Below are positions 41,842 to 49,948 of a stretch of 64,000 nt of DNA, in pieces. The DNA comes from Hymenobacter jejuensis (GTDB taxonomy: Bacteria; Bacteroidota; Bacteroidia; Cytophagales; Hymenobacteraceae). The notes beneath the pieces were generated by a model. It was given only the letters and a program-made list of their open reading frames with translations, made no database searches and was not told the origin of the DNA. The DNA is taken from the NCBI RefSeq assembly GCF_006337165.1, contig NZ_CP040896.1, positions 3,844,001 to 3,908,000 of the forward strand, read 5' to 3'. The translations under genes were made by a program, and so were the position numbers. Each line of letters starts with the position of its first letter. The first letter of the stretch is position 1.

Positions 41842-43455
41842 TTAGGAACGGGTTCCCGGCTTTAATTCTACCAAAGCAGGGTGCCGAACCATGTGGCTTT
41901 TGCGCAGCGGCAATTCTGGCACGAACAGCGTAGCAATCCAGCCGGCGGCCACTAAGAAAATGGTACAGAAGTAGATACGGGAAATCGCATGTGAAAAGGC
42001 GGCCCGCACTTCCGGCGAGTTGGTAGTCGGGGAAGTCGGCACGGTTGGGCCTTCGCTGATGGCGCTCCGTACCTCACTATGAGCGGTTGGGCTGGCTGTG
42101 GGGCTGGAGATCTCCGATGGGGGCAACACCTGCGCCAAGCTGGCCGTGAGCACAGTGCCCAGCACCGCGGCCGAAATGGCGCCGCCAATCTGGCGAAAAA
42201 ACTGACTGGCGGAGGTCGCCTGACCCAGAAACTGAGGCTCGATAGAGTTCTGAATGGCCAGCGTGTACAGCGGCATGATCGGCCCTAACCCAATGCCGCA
42301 TAGCCCCAGGTACAGCAATACCTGGTGGTAGGAAACGTCGAGGGGCATGGTGGCCAGAAAACTCAGGCTCGCCATCACAACCAAGCCGCCGCCCAGCATC
42401 CAGTATTTGTAGTGCCCGAAGCGCGATACCATCTGGCCGGCTATCATGGAACCCAGCACGACGCCCAACGACAGCGGAATCAGGCTCACGCCCGCCCGGG
42501 TGGCCGACACGCCCACCACGTTGACCATAAACAGGGGCTCGAAAATTACGATGCCCAGAAAAGCGCCGCCCAGCAGAAACAAAGCCACGTTGGCCGAGCG
42601 AAAGACGCGGTTTTTGAACAGTCCGAAGTGCAGGACCGGGTTTTCGCACCCCAGCGAGCGCACTACAAACAGCGACAGGGCCACGAGCGACACCGCCAGA
42701 AAAGTGAGCGTAACCGGCGACAACCACCCATACACCGCTTTGTTGAGTTGCAGCGCGATCATGAGTGGTACTAAGCCCCCGATCAGGAGCAAAGCCGAGG
42801 GATAATCTAGGTGCTTGCGGCCGCCTCGCGGGCGCAAGGCCGGCATCTGGGTCAGGATGAACCACAGGGCCAGCGCGCCCAGCGGCAGGTTGACGTAAAA
42901 AACTAGCCGCCAGCCCGCCACCCCCGGAATCAGGTTGGTGCCGTGGTCGGTGAGCAGGCCGCCCATGAATGGCCCCAGCACGGAGGAAGTGCCAAAAACG
43001 GCTCCCGTAAACCCTTGATATTTACCACGTTCCGAAGGCGGGAATAAGTCGGCGATGATGATAAAAGCCAGCGCAAACAAGCCCGCGCCGCCTACGCCCT
43101 GAATGCCGCGAAAGATGATCAGTTGGCTCATGCCGTCGCCCAAGATGGGGAGCGTGCCAAACTCGCCGGCTAGTCCGCACAGCATCGAGCCCGTCAGAAA
43201 GATGCACACCGCTGTTACCTCGATGGTGCGCCGCGAGTAGGTATCGGCCAGCTTTCCGTAAATGGGCACCAACGTCGTGCTGGCCACCAGATACGCCGTG
43301 GCTACCCACGTAAAGCGATCCAGGCCGTGCAGGTCGGCCACGATGCGGGGCAGGGCCGTCGAGACGATGGTTTGGTCAAGAGAGCCCAGAAACATCGCCA
43401 GCAGAATACCGGCAAACGTGAGCATTTTATGACGATGGGTCAGCGAGCCGCGCAT
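41842..43455 (-). CDS. MFS transporter, DHA2 family (EmrB/QacA type)
   Basis: A 537-aa drug:H+ antiporter with about 14 transmembrane helices. ILLAMFLGSLDQTIVSTALPRIVADLHG (first helix with the DHA2 D-Q-T motif), PIYGKLADTYSRRT (motif A) and the LTDHGTNL loop are family marks. The C-terminal loop (about 470-500) is Pro/Thr/Ser-rich. It would export hydrophobic compounds. ATG at 43455 (MRGSLTHRHK) preferred to the ATG at 43551, whose leader is basic and Leu/Pro-rich. Confidence 0.93.
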   Translation of the reverse strand: MRGSLTHRHKMLTFAGILLAMFLGSLDQTIVSTALPRIVADLHGLDRFTWVATAYLVASTTLVPIYGKLADTYSRRTIEVTAVCIFLTGSMLCGLAGEFGTLPILGDGMSQLIIFRGIQGVGGAGLFALAFIIIADLFPPSERGKYQGFTGAVFGTSSVLGPFMGGLLTDHGTNLIPGVAGWRLVFYVNLPLGALALWFILTQMPALRPRGGRKHLDYPSALLLIGGLVPLMIALQLNKAVYGWLSPVTLTFLAVSLVALSLFVVRSLGCENPVLHFGLFKNRVFRSANVALFLLGGAFLGIVIFEPLFMVNVVGVSATRAGVSLIPLSLGVVLGSMIAGQMVSRFGHYKYWMLGGGLVVMASLSFLATMPLDVSYHQVLLYLGLCGIGLGPIMPLYTLAIQNSIEPQFLGQATSASQFFRQIGGAISAAVLGTVLTASLAQVLPPSEISSPTASPTAHSEVRSAISEGPTVPTSPTTNSPEVRAAFSHAISRIYFCTIFLVAAGWIATLFVPELPLRKSHMVRHPALVELKPGTRS

Positions 43456-43597
43456 GGGTTGCAACAACAGGAGGGGAGTGAAGGTAGGTCGGCGGTGATA
43501 ACAACTAAGATAGCGTAAGTAACGAACCCGAAGATTCTTAACGCGCAGCAATTCGCAGCGGTTGGCCCCGTATCTTCACCGGCTCAATTTTGCCGGC

Positions 43598-44365
43598 ATG
43601 ACCCTGACGCTTACCCTCCTGTGCTTGTTTGCCTTTTTGGCTGGTTTTATAGATGCTGTAGTAGGGGGCGGAGGCCTGATACAGCTGCCAGCCATGTTAT
43701 TGTTGCTCAAGGGGGTACCCGTGCCAACTATCTTGGGTACGGGCAAAGTTTCGTCGTTGGCGGGCACTTCCGCAGCATTGCAGCGCTACGCCGGCAAAGT
43801 GCCGATGCGCTGGCGGGCCGTGGGCGCAGCGGCCGTTACGGCGGGGATGTTTTCTTTTGCCGGATCGCGGGTCGTGAGCCTGTTGCCTGCGGCACTGCTG
43901 CGGCCGTTGGTGCTGGGTCTGCTGGTCGTGATTGCGATTTATACTTTTTGGCGCAAAGATTTTGGTGCCATTCACGCCCCGCGGTTACCTGAGAATAAAG
44001 AGCCGCTCTACGGCATTCTCATAGGCGCTCTGCTCGGGTTCTACGACGGGTTTTTTGGACCGGGCACGGGCAGCTTCCTGCTGTTTGCCTTTGTGGGCCT
44101 GTTTGGCTACGATTTCATCACCTCGTCTGCCTCGGCCAAACTCGTGAACGTGGCCACCAACGTGGCCAGCCTTGCTTACTTCGCCTTCACCGACCAGATT
44201 CTATATCGTGTGGCGCTGCCCATGGCCGTCTGCAACATCTTGGGCTCCACGTTGGGAGCCCGCATGGCGCTCCGGCGCGGGACGGGATTCATGCGGGTGC
44301 TGTTTTTGGTGGTAGTCTGCGGAATTATCGTAAAACTGGGCTACGATACCTTTCAACAAACATAA
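43598..44365 (+). CDS. TauE/SafE family sulfite exporter-like protein
   Basis: A 255-aa membrane protein with about eight helices. FLAGFIDAVVGGGGLIQLPAML (about 10-31) and the second half repeat GALLGFYDGFFGPGTGSFLLFAFVGLFGYDFITSSASAKLVN are the two family half-sites. Members export or import sulfite, sulfoacetate or related anions. ATG at 43598 begins the first helix. Its TAA stop is the first triplet of repeat copy 12. Confidence 0.9.
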   Translation: MTLTLTLLCLFAFLAGFIDAVVGGGGLIQLPAMLLLLKGVPVPTILGTGKVSSLAGTSAALQRYAGKVPMRWRAVGAAAVTAGMFSFAGSRVVSLLPAALLRPLVLGLLVVIAIYTFWRKDFGAIHAPRLPENKEPLYGILIGALLGFYDGFFGPGTGSFLLFAFVGLFGYDFITSSASAKLVNVATNVASLAYFAFTDQILYRVALPMAVCNILGSTLGARMALRRGTGFMRVLFLVVVCGIIVKLGYDTFQQT

Positions 44366-44390
44366 TCAGCTGACTACCAATACGGTAATG
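44363..44390. repeat. Stop-associated AT palindrome, copy 12
   Basis: TAATCAGCTGA, CTA, CCAATACGGTA, ATG: a diverged copy. The first TAA is the TauE-like gene's stop. Confidence 0.5.
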
Positions 44391-44403
44391 CGAGTGTGTG
44401 CTA

Positions 44404-44428
44404 TATCGTACTGGTAATCAAGTGGTTG
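44404..44428. repeat. Stop-associated AT palindrome, copy 13
   Basis: TATCGTACTGG, TAA, TCAAGTGGTTG: diverged left half. It ends 3 nt from the stop of the Spy-like gene on the minus strand. With copy 12 it makes a pair between convergent genes. Confidence 0.5.
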
Positions 44429-44431
44429 TCT

Positions 44432-44917
44432 TTATTCGCCGCCTGGCAGGCCCGGTACCGGGTTGCCCTGCGCACCTGACGTCGACGGAACGCCCATTTT
44501 CTCTTCGCGCTTGCGTTGGTAGCGGTCGAATTGCTGAGGCGTCAGTACTTCCTTCAAGGCTGCCAGTCGGGACTGGCCGATGTCGTCAACTACCGAGGCC
44601 ATTTTACGCACATCGGTGCGGTATTGCAGGCGGGCCGTCTCGACACCGCGCACGCTGTTGAGGTTGATGTTGCGCACTTTTTCGGTTTGCTGAGGTGTGA
44701 GCGCCAGCGCCTGCCGCATGTTGTCGGTGAGGGCGTTGGCACGCTCATCGACTTTGGCTGCCGGCGGAGCAGGAACCGGCTGAGCCGCGGACGGGCCACC
44801 CACTTTTGGGGTGGCAGCGGCCGTAGGCTTCGGTTTAGGCTTAGTGGAAGCGGTCTGGGCCAGGCCCACGACAGAGGAGCTAAGCAACAGAGCGGTAGCG
44901 AGGATGGTCGTTTTCAT
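44432..44917 (-). CDS. Second Spy-like exported helical protein
   Basis: A 161-aa exported protein: signal peptide (MKTTILATALLLSSSVVGLAQ), a Pro/Ala/Lys-rich linker (about 22-55), then helices with ALTDNMRQALALTPQQTEKVRNINLNSVRGVETARLQYRTDVRK and LAALKEVLTPQQFDRYQRKREEKM, the two LTPxQ helical repeats of Spy-like proteins. Role likely as a periplasmic chaperone or stress buffer, inferred from family. The gene lies alone, convergent with the TauE-like gene. Confidence 0.75.
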   Translation of the reverse strand: MKTTILATALLLSSSVVGLAQTASTKPKPKPTAAATPKVGGPSAAQPVPAPPAAKVDERANALTDNMRQALALTPQQTEKVRNINLNSVRGVETARLQYRTDVRKMASVVDDIGQSRLAALKEVLTPQQFDRYQRKREEKMGVPSTSGAQGNPVPGLPGGE

Positions 44918-45136
44918 TTCTAAATACCAGAAGTCAACTAGGTGCAAATCGGGTGCAAGACGTGAGGAAAATAGCCTTGCGCGCCCAAAGCTGCCCTTAG
45001 TAGCTTGTAAATATGATGCCAATTTGGAGAAGCTGCTGCTAGTAACGTTCGGATGCGCCTGTTTCATTCAGCGAAAAGCCAAAAATTATGCGGGGCCCGA
45101 AGTGTAACCTTTCGGCTTAACTTCCTTACAACTAGT

Positions 45137-46171
45137 ATGAAGCGAAAATCCCGAAAAAACTGGCTCGTTGCCGCCGGCGTAGGTGCTCTTGTTGCGGCGG
45201 CTACCGTTTGGAGCAACCGCCGTGGCTCCTATGACCTGGAAGGCAAAGTAATTCTGATTACCGGCGGCTCACGCGGGCTGGGACTGCTACTGGCCCGGCA
45301 AGCGGTGGCGGAAGGCGCCAAAGTGGCTATCTGTGCCCGCGATGCCGAAGAACTGGAGCGGGCTCGGGAGGAACTCAGCGCCGGCGGCGCCGAAGTGATG
45401 ACCCTGCAACGCGACATGACCAACGCCGAGGAAGTACGCACGCTCGTGGCCGAAGTGCAGGCAAAGCTTGGCCCCATCGATGTGCTGGTCAACAACGCGG
45501 GCATTATCACGGCCGGCCCCATCGACAATGTGGATCTGCGTGATTACCAGGAGTCTATGGATACGCACTTCTGGGCGCCGCTGCACACCATGCACGCCGT
45601 GTTGCCCTCGATGCGGAAGCGGGGCGAAGGGCGCATCATCAACATTGCCTCAGTAGGCGGCAAGGTAGCCGTGCCGCATTTGGCCGCTTACAGCGCCAGC
45701 AAATTTGCGTTGGTAGGCCTGTCGGAAGCCTTCCGGTCGGAGCTGATCCAGCAGGGCATTTTGGTAACCACCGTTTGTCCGGGCCTGATGCGCACAGGCA
45801 GTGCCCGCCACGCCATCGTGAAAGGGCAGCACAAAAAAGAGTACGCGTGGTTTACCATCGCCGACTCGCTGCCCGTGCTTTCGATGAATGCCGAAAGCGC
45901 CACCCGCCAAATCTGGAATGCCTGCCGGCGGGGCGAAGCCGAAGTCATTCTGAGCTTGCCGGCCAAATTGCTGGCGGGTTTTCACGGCTTGTTTCCGGGC
46001 ACTACCGCCGACGTGCTGGGCTGGGTAAACCGCGTGTTGCCCGAGCCCGACGAGTATGGCTACGAACGCCGCCACGGCTACGAAAGCGAATCTGATCTGA
46101 CAAAATCCTGGGTGACCATTCCCAATCGCCGCGCCGAACGCCGCAACAACGAGCTAACCAGCGATCGATAG
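45137..46171 (+). CDS. Membrane-anchored short-chain dehydrogenase
   Basis: A 344-aa SDR with a basic start and one N-terminal helix (about 9-26), then the Rossmann domain: TGGSRGLG (42-49), an NNAG motif near 123-126, Ser in INIASVGG and the YxxxK in YSASKFALVGLSEAF. The remaining about 90 residues hold a second hydrophobic part. It reduces or oxidises a hydroxyl of an unknown, perhaps lipid, substrate. ATG at 45137 starts the anchor; earlier ATG at 45053 is unlikely. Confidence 0.93.
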   Translation: MKRKSRKNWLVAAGVGALVAAATVWSNRRGSYDLEGKVILITGGSRGLGLLLARQAVAEGAKVAICARDAEELERAREELSAGGAEVMTLQRDMTNAEEVRTLVAEVQAKLGPIDVLVNNAGIITAGPIDNVDLRDYQESMDTHFWAPLHTMHAVLPSMRKRGEGRIINIASVGGKVAVPHLAAYSASKFALVGLSEAFRSELIQQGILVTTVCPGLMRTGSARHAIVKGQHKKEYAWFTIADSLPVLSMNAESATRQIWNACRRGEAEVILSLPAKLLAGFHGLFPGTTADVLGWVNRVLPEPDEYGYERRHGYESESDLTKSWVTIPNRRAERRNNELTSDR

Positions 46172-46199
46172 TAAATATCTGGTAATCAGGTATTTATAA
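46172..46199. repeat. Stop-associated AT palindrome, copy 14
   Basis: TAAATATCTGG, TAA, TCAGGTATTTA, TAA: nearly a full palindrome, directly after the SDR's TAG stop. Confidence 0.65.
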
Positions 46200-46204
46200 A
46201 ATAA

Positions 46205-46232
46205 ACGCGCCCGACTAAATAGCCGGGCGCGT
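46205..46232. terminator. Hairpin between the SDR and the first lipocalin-like gene
   Basis: ACGCGCCCGACT (46205-46216) and AGCCGGGCGCGT (46221-46232) pair at 11 of 12 positions, right after repeat copy 14. Confidence 0.8.
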
Positions 46233-46255
46233 GTTGTTGCAGAGGTGTGCGAGTA

Positions 46256-46759
46256 TTAACGCGTAAACACCGAAGTGATAGTTGAAGCTTGGCCTTCTGC
46301 AGCAGCGTTCGTCTGGGTAAGGCGAAGCACGGTAGGCGTCAGCTCGGCCACACCAAAGCGGCGGACAGAGCCTTTCAGCGTAACGGTCAGCGAATCGCCG
46401 GTTGCGTTGAGCTTCCAAGTGCCCGGAAGCTGTTGCGGATCAGCGGGAGTAGCTTTCAGCGTGCCTTCGTCCAACAGGTAAGAGCCGTCGGCATTGTATT
46501 GGATTTGGTTGTCGCGCAACCAAGGTTTTACCAAGAAAAAGAGGTCGGTGGTAACGACGCCTTTGCCCGCTTCTGCGGCTGAGGCGGCCGTCATGGCCGT
46601 AAGGCGCCAGCTACCTGAGGCCAAGGTGTTCGATTTGGTTTGTACAGCATTCACTGTAGCGGATTGCTGTCCGGGATCTTTTAGCTCAACAGTTTCTTTC
46701 TCACAAGCGGCCAACGAAAAGAGAGCCGCCAAGCTCAGGAAAAGGGGCAATTTCTTCAT
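46256..46759 (-). CDS. Lipocalin-like lipoprotein, copy A
   Basis: A 167-aa lipoprotein: MKKLPLFLSLAALFSLAACE with lipobox LAAC (Cys at about 19), then a beta-rich domain with GSWRLTAMTAA, IQYNADGSYLLDEG, GTWKLNATGDSLTVTLKG and VAELTPTVLRLTQTN, the usual lipocalin-like pattern of Bacteroidota. Function is unknown. A close paralogue follows at 47175-47663 in the same direction, and both have a nearly identical leader upstream of the ATG. Confidence 0.85.
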   Translation of the reverse strand: MKKLPLFLSLAALFSLAACEKETVELKDPGQQSATVNAVQTKSNTLASGSWRLTAMTAASAAEAGKGVVTTDLFFLVKPWLRDNQIQYNADGSYLLDEGTLKATPADPQQLPGTWKLNATGDSLTVTLKGSVRRFGVAELTPTVLRLTQTNAAAEGQASTITSVFTR

Positions 46760-46821
46760 GAAAGAATAAAATGGTGAAGGAAGTTCACGCAACACTGCGC
46801 AGTAAACCTATCGCATAGGCA
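46760..46821 (-). repeat. Conserved 5' leader of lipocalin-like copy A
   Basis: This stretch directly upstream of the ATG matches 47664-47726 at most positions (shared segments include TTTATTCTTT and TTGCCTATGC). It shows the duplication took in the leader. Confidence 0.7.
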
Positions 46822-47118
46822 AACTTAATTATGTCCAACAACTCTGTTCCTTCGAATTCTCACCTTCGAAGCATTCTACTGCTGCAAATGTAACATAAAA
46901 TGTCTAAACTCTTAGAAAAATGCTATTATTTAAACACTTTGTTTGGATAGTTATATTTTTGTTCAAAAGCTAAAATATTTGAAATGTTATATATCTGGCA
47001 AAAGCCGGCCTTGGGGTTCAAAGTAGAATTAGTTGACCATAGTTTGGCATGATCACTTGTTAAACGTTGCCTGTCAAAACCAAAAATTGAAACGCGTGAT
47101 GCACTAGGGATAAAAAAC
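46822..47118. other. AT-rich intergenic region between the lipocalin-like copies
   Basis: Contains the probable promoter of copy A: TACATTTG on the minus strand (46885-46892) fits TAnnTTTG. The stretch 46900-47110 is strikingly AT-rich with no supported gene (a 64-codon minus-strand frame there has no gene-like features). Confidence 0.5.
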
Positions 47119-47151
47119 AAACGCGCCCCGCTATAGCAGCGGGGCGCGTTT
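47119..47151. terminator. GC-rich hairpin after lipocalin-like copy B
   Basis: AAACGCGCCCCGCT (47119-47132) pairs perfectly with AGCGGGGCGCGTTT (47138-47151), 24 nt past the copy B stop. Confidence 0.9.
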
Positions 47152-47174
47152 TGGTCGTGGTAGGTGTGGTGAGA

Positions 47175-47663
47175 CTAGTGCGTAAACACGGAGGTGAAGG
47201 TGGTTGCTTTGGCCTTGTCAACGCCATTGGTTTCGGTCAGCCGAAGCGCGGTGGGCGAGAGTTCGGTTACTGCGTACCGACGAACTACGCCAGGAAGCGT
47301 AACGGTCAGCGAATCGCGGGTGGTGCTGAGCTTCCAAGTACCCGAAATCTGCTGCGGATCAGCGGGGTTACCTTTCGTGGCGCCTTCGTTCTCTACGTAC
47401 GTACCATCAGCGTTATACTGAATCTGGTTGTCGCGGGTGTAAGGCTTTACGGTAAACAGGACATCCGTCGTAATGGGGCCCGTGCCGGAATTCCAAGTTC
47501 CTGTCAGAGCGGTGAGGTGCCAGTTGCTACCGGTCAAGGCATCGCCTGAAGCTTGCGCATTGGCAGCAGGAGCAGAAGGCTCCTTTAGCTCAACAGTTTC
47601 TTTCTCACAGGCGGCTAAGGATGCGAGAGCAGCCAAACTCAGGAAGAGAGACAGTTTTTTCAT
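47175..47663 (-). CDS. Lipocalin-like lipoprotein, copy B
   Basis: A 162-aa paralogue of the gene at 46256. MKKLSLFLSLAALASLAACE holds the same lipobox; NWHLTALTG, IQYNADGTYVENEG, GTWKLSTTRDSLTVTLPG and VTELSPTALRLTETN match copy A. The region just after the Cys (KETVELK) is identical between copies; the next about 20 residues diverge. It has its own terminator, and TATCTTTG at 47789-47796 (minus) may be its -7 box. Confidence 0.85.
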   Translation of the reverse strand: MKKLSLFLSLAALASLAACEKETVELKEPSAPAANAQASGDALTGSNWHLTALTGTWNSGTGPITTDVLFTVKPYTRDNQIQYNADGTYVENEGATKGNPADPQQISGTWKLSTTRDSLTVTLPGVVRRYAVTELSPTALRLTETNGVDKAKATTFTSVFTH

Positions 47664-47726
47664 GAAAGAATAAAATGGTGAAAGAAATTCACGCAAATAC
47701 TGCGTAGTAGCCATGCGGCATAGGCA
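47664..47726 (-). repeat. Conserved 5' leader of lipocalin-like copy B
   Basis: Counterpart of 46760-46821. Identity falls off beyond about 60 nt upstream of the ATG. Confidence 0.7.
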
Positions 47727-47960
47727 ACCAGTTTATATTCAAGAATAATTCCTCGCCGAAGTGCTTGATTCGGAGCAGGTTACTGGCACAAAGATAATAG
47801 CAAAAACAAAGAGGCTATGAAAAATTCTATAACATAATCTTGGCGTTGAAATCTTTATATTTTAAGAATCAACAAAATAAATTGCATTCTGTAACATAAT
47901 TCCTTTTGAAAACGTAGAGCACCCCCTATCAAGTGAAATATTTTAAATATTAGTATATAA
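47727..47960. other. AT-rich region upstream of lipocalin-like copy B
   Basis: No gene seen. It contains TATCTTTG on the minus strand (47789-47796) and an AT-rich stretch up to the Fpg stop. Confidence 0.45.
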
Positions 47961-48791
47961 TTATATCGATTCACTTGGTTCAGGCTGGCAAATCTGGCAG
48001 TAGTAAGTAGCTCGACCGCCAACATATTTTTTTGCAATTTCCTCTTTCTGATGCCGCGGGCAAAAACGATGTTGGTCGGTGCCTGGCGTAGCCGATTCGT
48101 CCCATTCGCGGGCATGAATCAGAAAGTTTGCCGGAAACTGCCGATAGGTGGCCTCTTGGGTTATAGCAGTTTTCAGAACTGATTGAATAGCAGCATATAA
48201 CGAGCTAAACTCAGCATCCGTGAGCGTGTTGGCGCGGCGCTCCGGATGAATCTTCGCTTGATACAACACTTCATCTACAATCCAATTGCCAAGACCTGCC
48301 GTGATGCTTTGGTCGAGCAGCAACGGTTTGATCAGAGTCTTCTTTTTACGCAATACCTGTGAGAGCTCTTCGAGGCTTATTCCCAGTGCATCAGGCCCCA
48401 GCTTCTTGTCTTTCTGGTACTGCTCAAGGCTATCCGTCAGGCGAATACGGCCGAACTTGCGCGGGTCGATAAAGGCAACACGCAGCCCATCGGCCAAGTG
48501 AAAAGCTACCCGTGTGAAACGCGGTACATCGTAATCGTGGCGGTAGGCTCCTACGTCGCCTGTCATGCCAAAGTGCAATACAAGCGCCGAACCGTCGGCA
48601 AATTCCAGGAAACAATTCTTACCAAGTCGGCGCGTGGCCACTACAATTTGCCCTACCAAACGGCGTCGCAGCGCGTCTTCATCTACGGCCAGCACATGCC
48701 GATCGAATACTTCAACAGCACTAATGGGTTGGTGCAGAATAACTTCGTCGAGAAAGCGACGGTAGGTTTCAACTTCGGGTAACTCAGGCAC
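47961..48791 (-). CDS. Formamidopyrimidine-DNA glycosylase (Fpg/Nei family), GTG start
   Basis: A 276-aa base-excision repair glycosylase/AP lyase. The start is GTG at 48791, because the mature protein must begin with Pro then Glu (PELPEVETYRR): the Pro amine is the nucleophile. A longer ATG (48818) would bury it. The conserved Lys is in RRLGKNCFLEF, and LLDQSITAGLGNWIVDEVLYQAKIHP is a family mark. The C-terminal zinc finger reads C-P-R-H...C-x2-C (FCPRHQ...YYCQIC), a His-for-Cys variant. It removes oxidised purines. Confidence 0.92.
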   Translation of the reverse strand: MPELPEVETYRRFLDEVILHQPISAVEVFDRHVLAVDEDALRRRLVGQIVVATRRLGKNCFLEFADGSALVLHFGMTGDVGAYRHDYDVPRFTRVAFHLADGLRVAFIDPRKFGRIRLTDSLEQYQKDKKLGPDALGISLEELSQVLRKKKTLIKPLLLDQSITAGLGNWIVDEVLYQAKIHPERRANTLTDAEFSSLYAAIQSVLKTAITQEATYRQFPANFLIHAREWDESATPGTDQHRFCPRHQKEEIAKKYVGGRATYYCQICQPEPSESI

Positions 48792-48818
48792 GGGCAGGAA
48801 ACGAGTAAATTGGGGCAC

Positions 48819-48849
48819 AAAAAAGCCACAGTCAGCGCCTGACTGCGGC
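48819..48849 (-). terminator. Terminator after the PhzF gene
   Basis: CCACAGTCAG (48827-48836 region) and CTGACTGCGG form a hairpin with loop CGC; on the minus strand it ends in a T-run. It separates PhzF transcription from fpg. Confidence 0.8.
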
Positions 48850-48899
48850 CTCTTTGGGTCAACAACAAAGTGCCCCGAGGAGTTGCACTGCCGTGTTTT

Positions 48900-49802
48900 T
48901 CACACCCGCAGCAAGCCTTCCACCACGACTACGCCCGTGCCCCCAATCTGGACCGATTCGATGGCTTCACGCGGACCTTTGATGCTCACTGTAACCGTAC
49001 CGGGGCGGCCCAGCCAATGGCCCTGTTCGGCGATAAATTCGGGTTTTTGAAGGTGACCATAACGCCACAGGTAAGCGGCCATGCCGCCGGTCGCAGAGCC
49101 TGTGACGGGGTCTTCGGCCACATCGGGTGGGGTGCAGAAATGACGGGCAAACGTATCGCCGGCAGCAGTAGCGCCCCCTAGGCAAAAGAGATGTGGGCTG
49201 AAGAAGTCGCTGGCGGCCCGGTAGCGGTCTAGGCTGGCCGGGTCGGGAAGCGAAGCCCGCCGCAGGGCATCGTGGTCGCGCACCAGCATCATGAGCTGTG
49301 GCGTGCCTGTACTAACCGTCTGGATGGGTGCGCCGGGGGCTAAGTCATCGGCGGTGAGCCCAAAGAGCGGCATCACTACGGCAGGGTCATGGAGGCTTCC
49401 GAACACGGGACGGCGCTGGGTCATGAGCACCTGCGGCGGCTCGTGGCGGGTGGCGGGCGCTTCTACATCAATGCGAATGGGGCCTTCCAGCAACTCTAGC
49501 TGTAACGTGGTTGTGGCTCCTGTAAGTGTCAGACGCCCAGTGTGTAGCAGGGCTGTGATGGTGGCAATAGTAGGATGGCCGGCCAGCGGAATCTCCTCGG
49601 CCGGCGTGAAGTAGCGAACGCCGAACTCCGCCACGGACGAGCGCCGCACAAAGGCCGTTTCCGACTGGTTGAATTCGCGGGCCAGGCGCTGCATCGTTTC
49701 GATGCTAAGCTCATCAGCATCAAGCACTACCGCGCACGGATTGCCGCCCAGAGGCGTAGTAGTGAAGGCATCAACCAGAAGAAAGGGCAGAGAAGTCGTC
49801 AT
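48900..49802 (-). CDS. PhzF family isomerase-like protein
   Basis: A 300-aa protein of the PhzF/DAP-epimerase-like fold. VDAFTTTPLGGNPCAVVL starts the first half; Glu48 in NQSETAF is the catalytic acid/base; LAGHPTIAT and EDPVTGSATGGMAAYL are family marks. PhzF isomerises dihydrohydroxyanthranilate in phenazine synthesis, but no other phz gene is near, so the substrate here is unknown. ATG at 49802 (MTTSLPFLLV). Confidence 0.92.
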   Translation of the reverse strand: MTTSLPFLLVDAFTTTPLGGNPCAVVLDADELSIETMQRLAREFNQSETAFVRRSSVAEFGVRYFTPAEEIPLAGHPTIATITALLHTGRLTLTGATTTLQLELLEGPIRIDVEAPATRHEPPQVLMTQRRPVFGSLHDPAVVMPLFGLTADDLAPGAPIQTVSTGTPQLMMLVRDHDALRRASLPDPASLDRYRAASDFFSPHLFCLGGATAAGDTFARHFCTPPDVAEDPVTGSATGGMAAYLWRYGHLQKPEFIAEQGHWLGRPGTVTVSIKGPREAIESVQIGGTGVVVVEGLLRV

Positions 49803-49891
49803 GGAGCTAAGGTCGGGAAATAGGCGGGCGCAGCCAATAGCGCTTCTGGATACCAGTGGGAGCAAAAAGCGCCGTTAAAGGCAACAAACAA

Positions 49892-49922
49892 AAAAGACAG
49901 CCTCAAGTAGAGACTGTCTTTT
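49892..49922 (-). terminator. Terminator after the M48-like gene
   Basis: AAAAGACAG (49892-49900) pairs with CTGTCTTTT (49914-49922), plus an inner CTC/GAG pair. It follows repeat copy 15 on the minus strand. Confidence 0.85.
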
Positions 49923-49923
49923 A

Positions 49924-49948
49924 TAAATGGTTGATTATTAATTAGTTA
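49924..49948. repeat. Stop-associated AT palindrome, copy 15
   Basis: On the gene's strand it reads TAACTAATTAA then TAA then TCAACCATTTA, with stops in all three frames; the leading TAA (49946-49948) is the protease's stop. Confidence 0.65.

Noticed and set aside
42077..42865. Minus-strand frame of 262 codons inside the DHA2 transporter gene
   Set aside because: A second frame of the same strand; lacks helices and ends abruptly, while the overlapping frame is a complete MFS protein.
46926..47120. AT-rich 64-codon minus-strand frame between the lipocalin-like genes
   Set aside because: No start context, no domain, and compositional bias follows the AT-rich gap.
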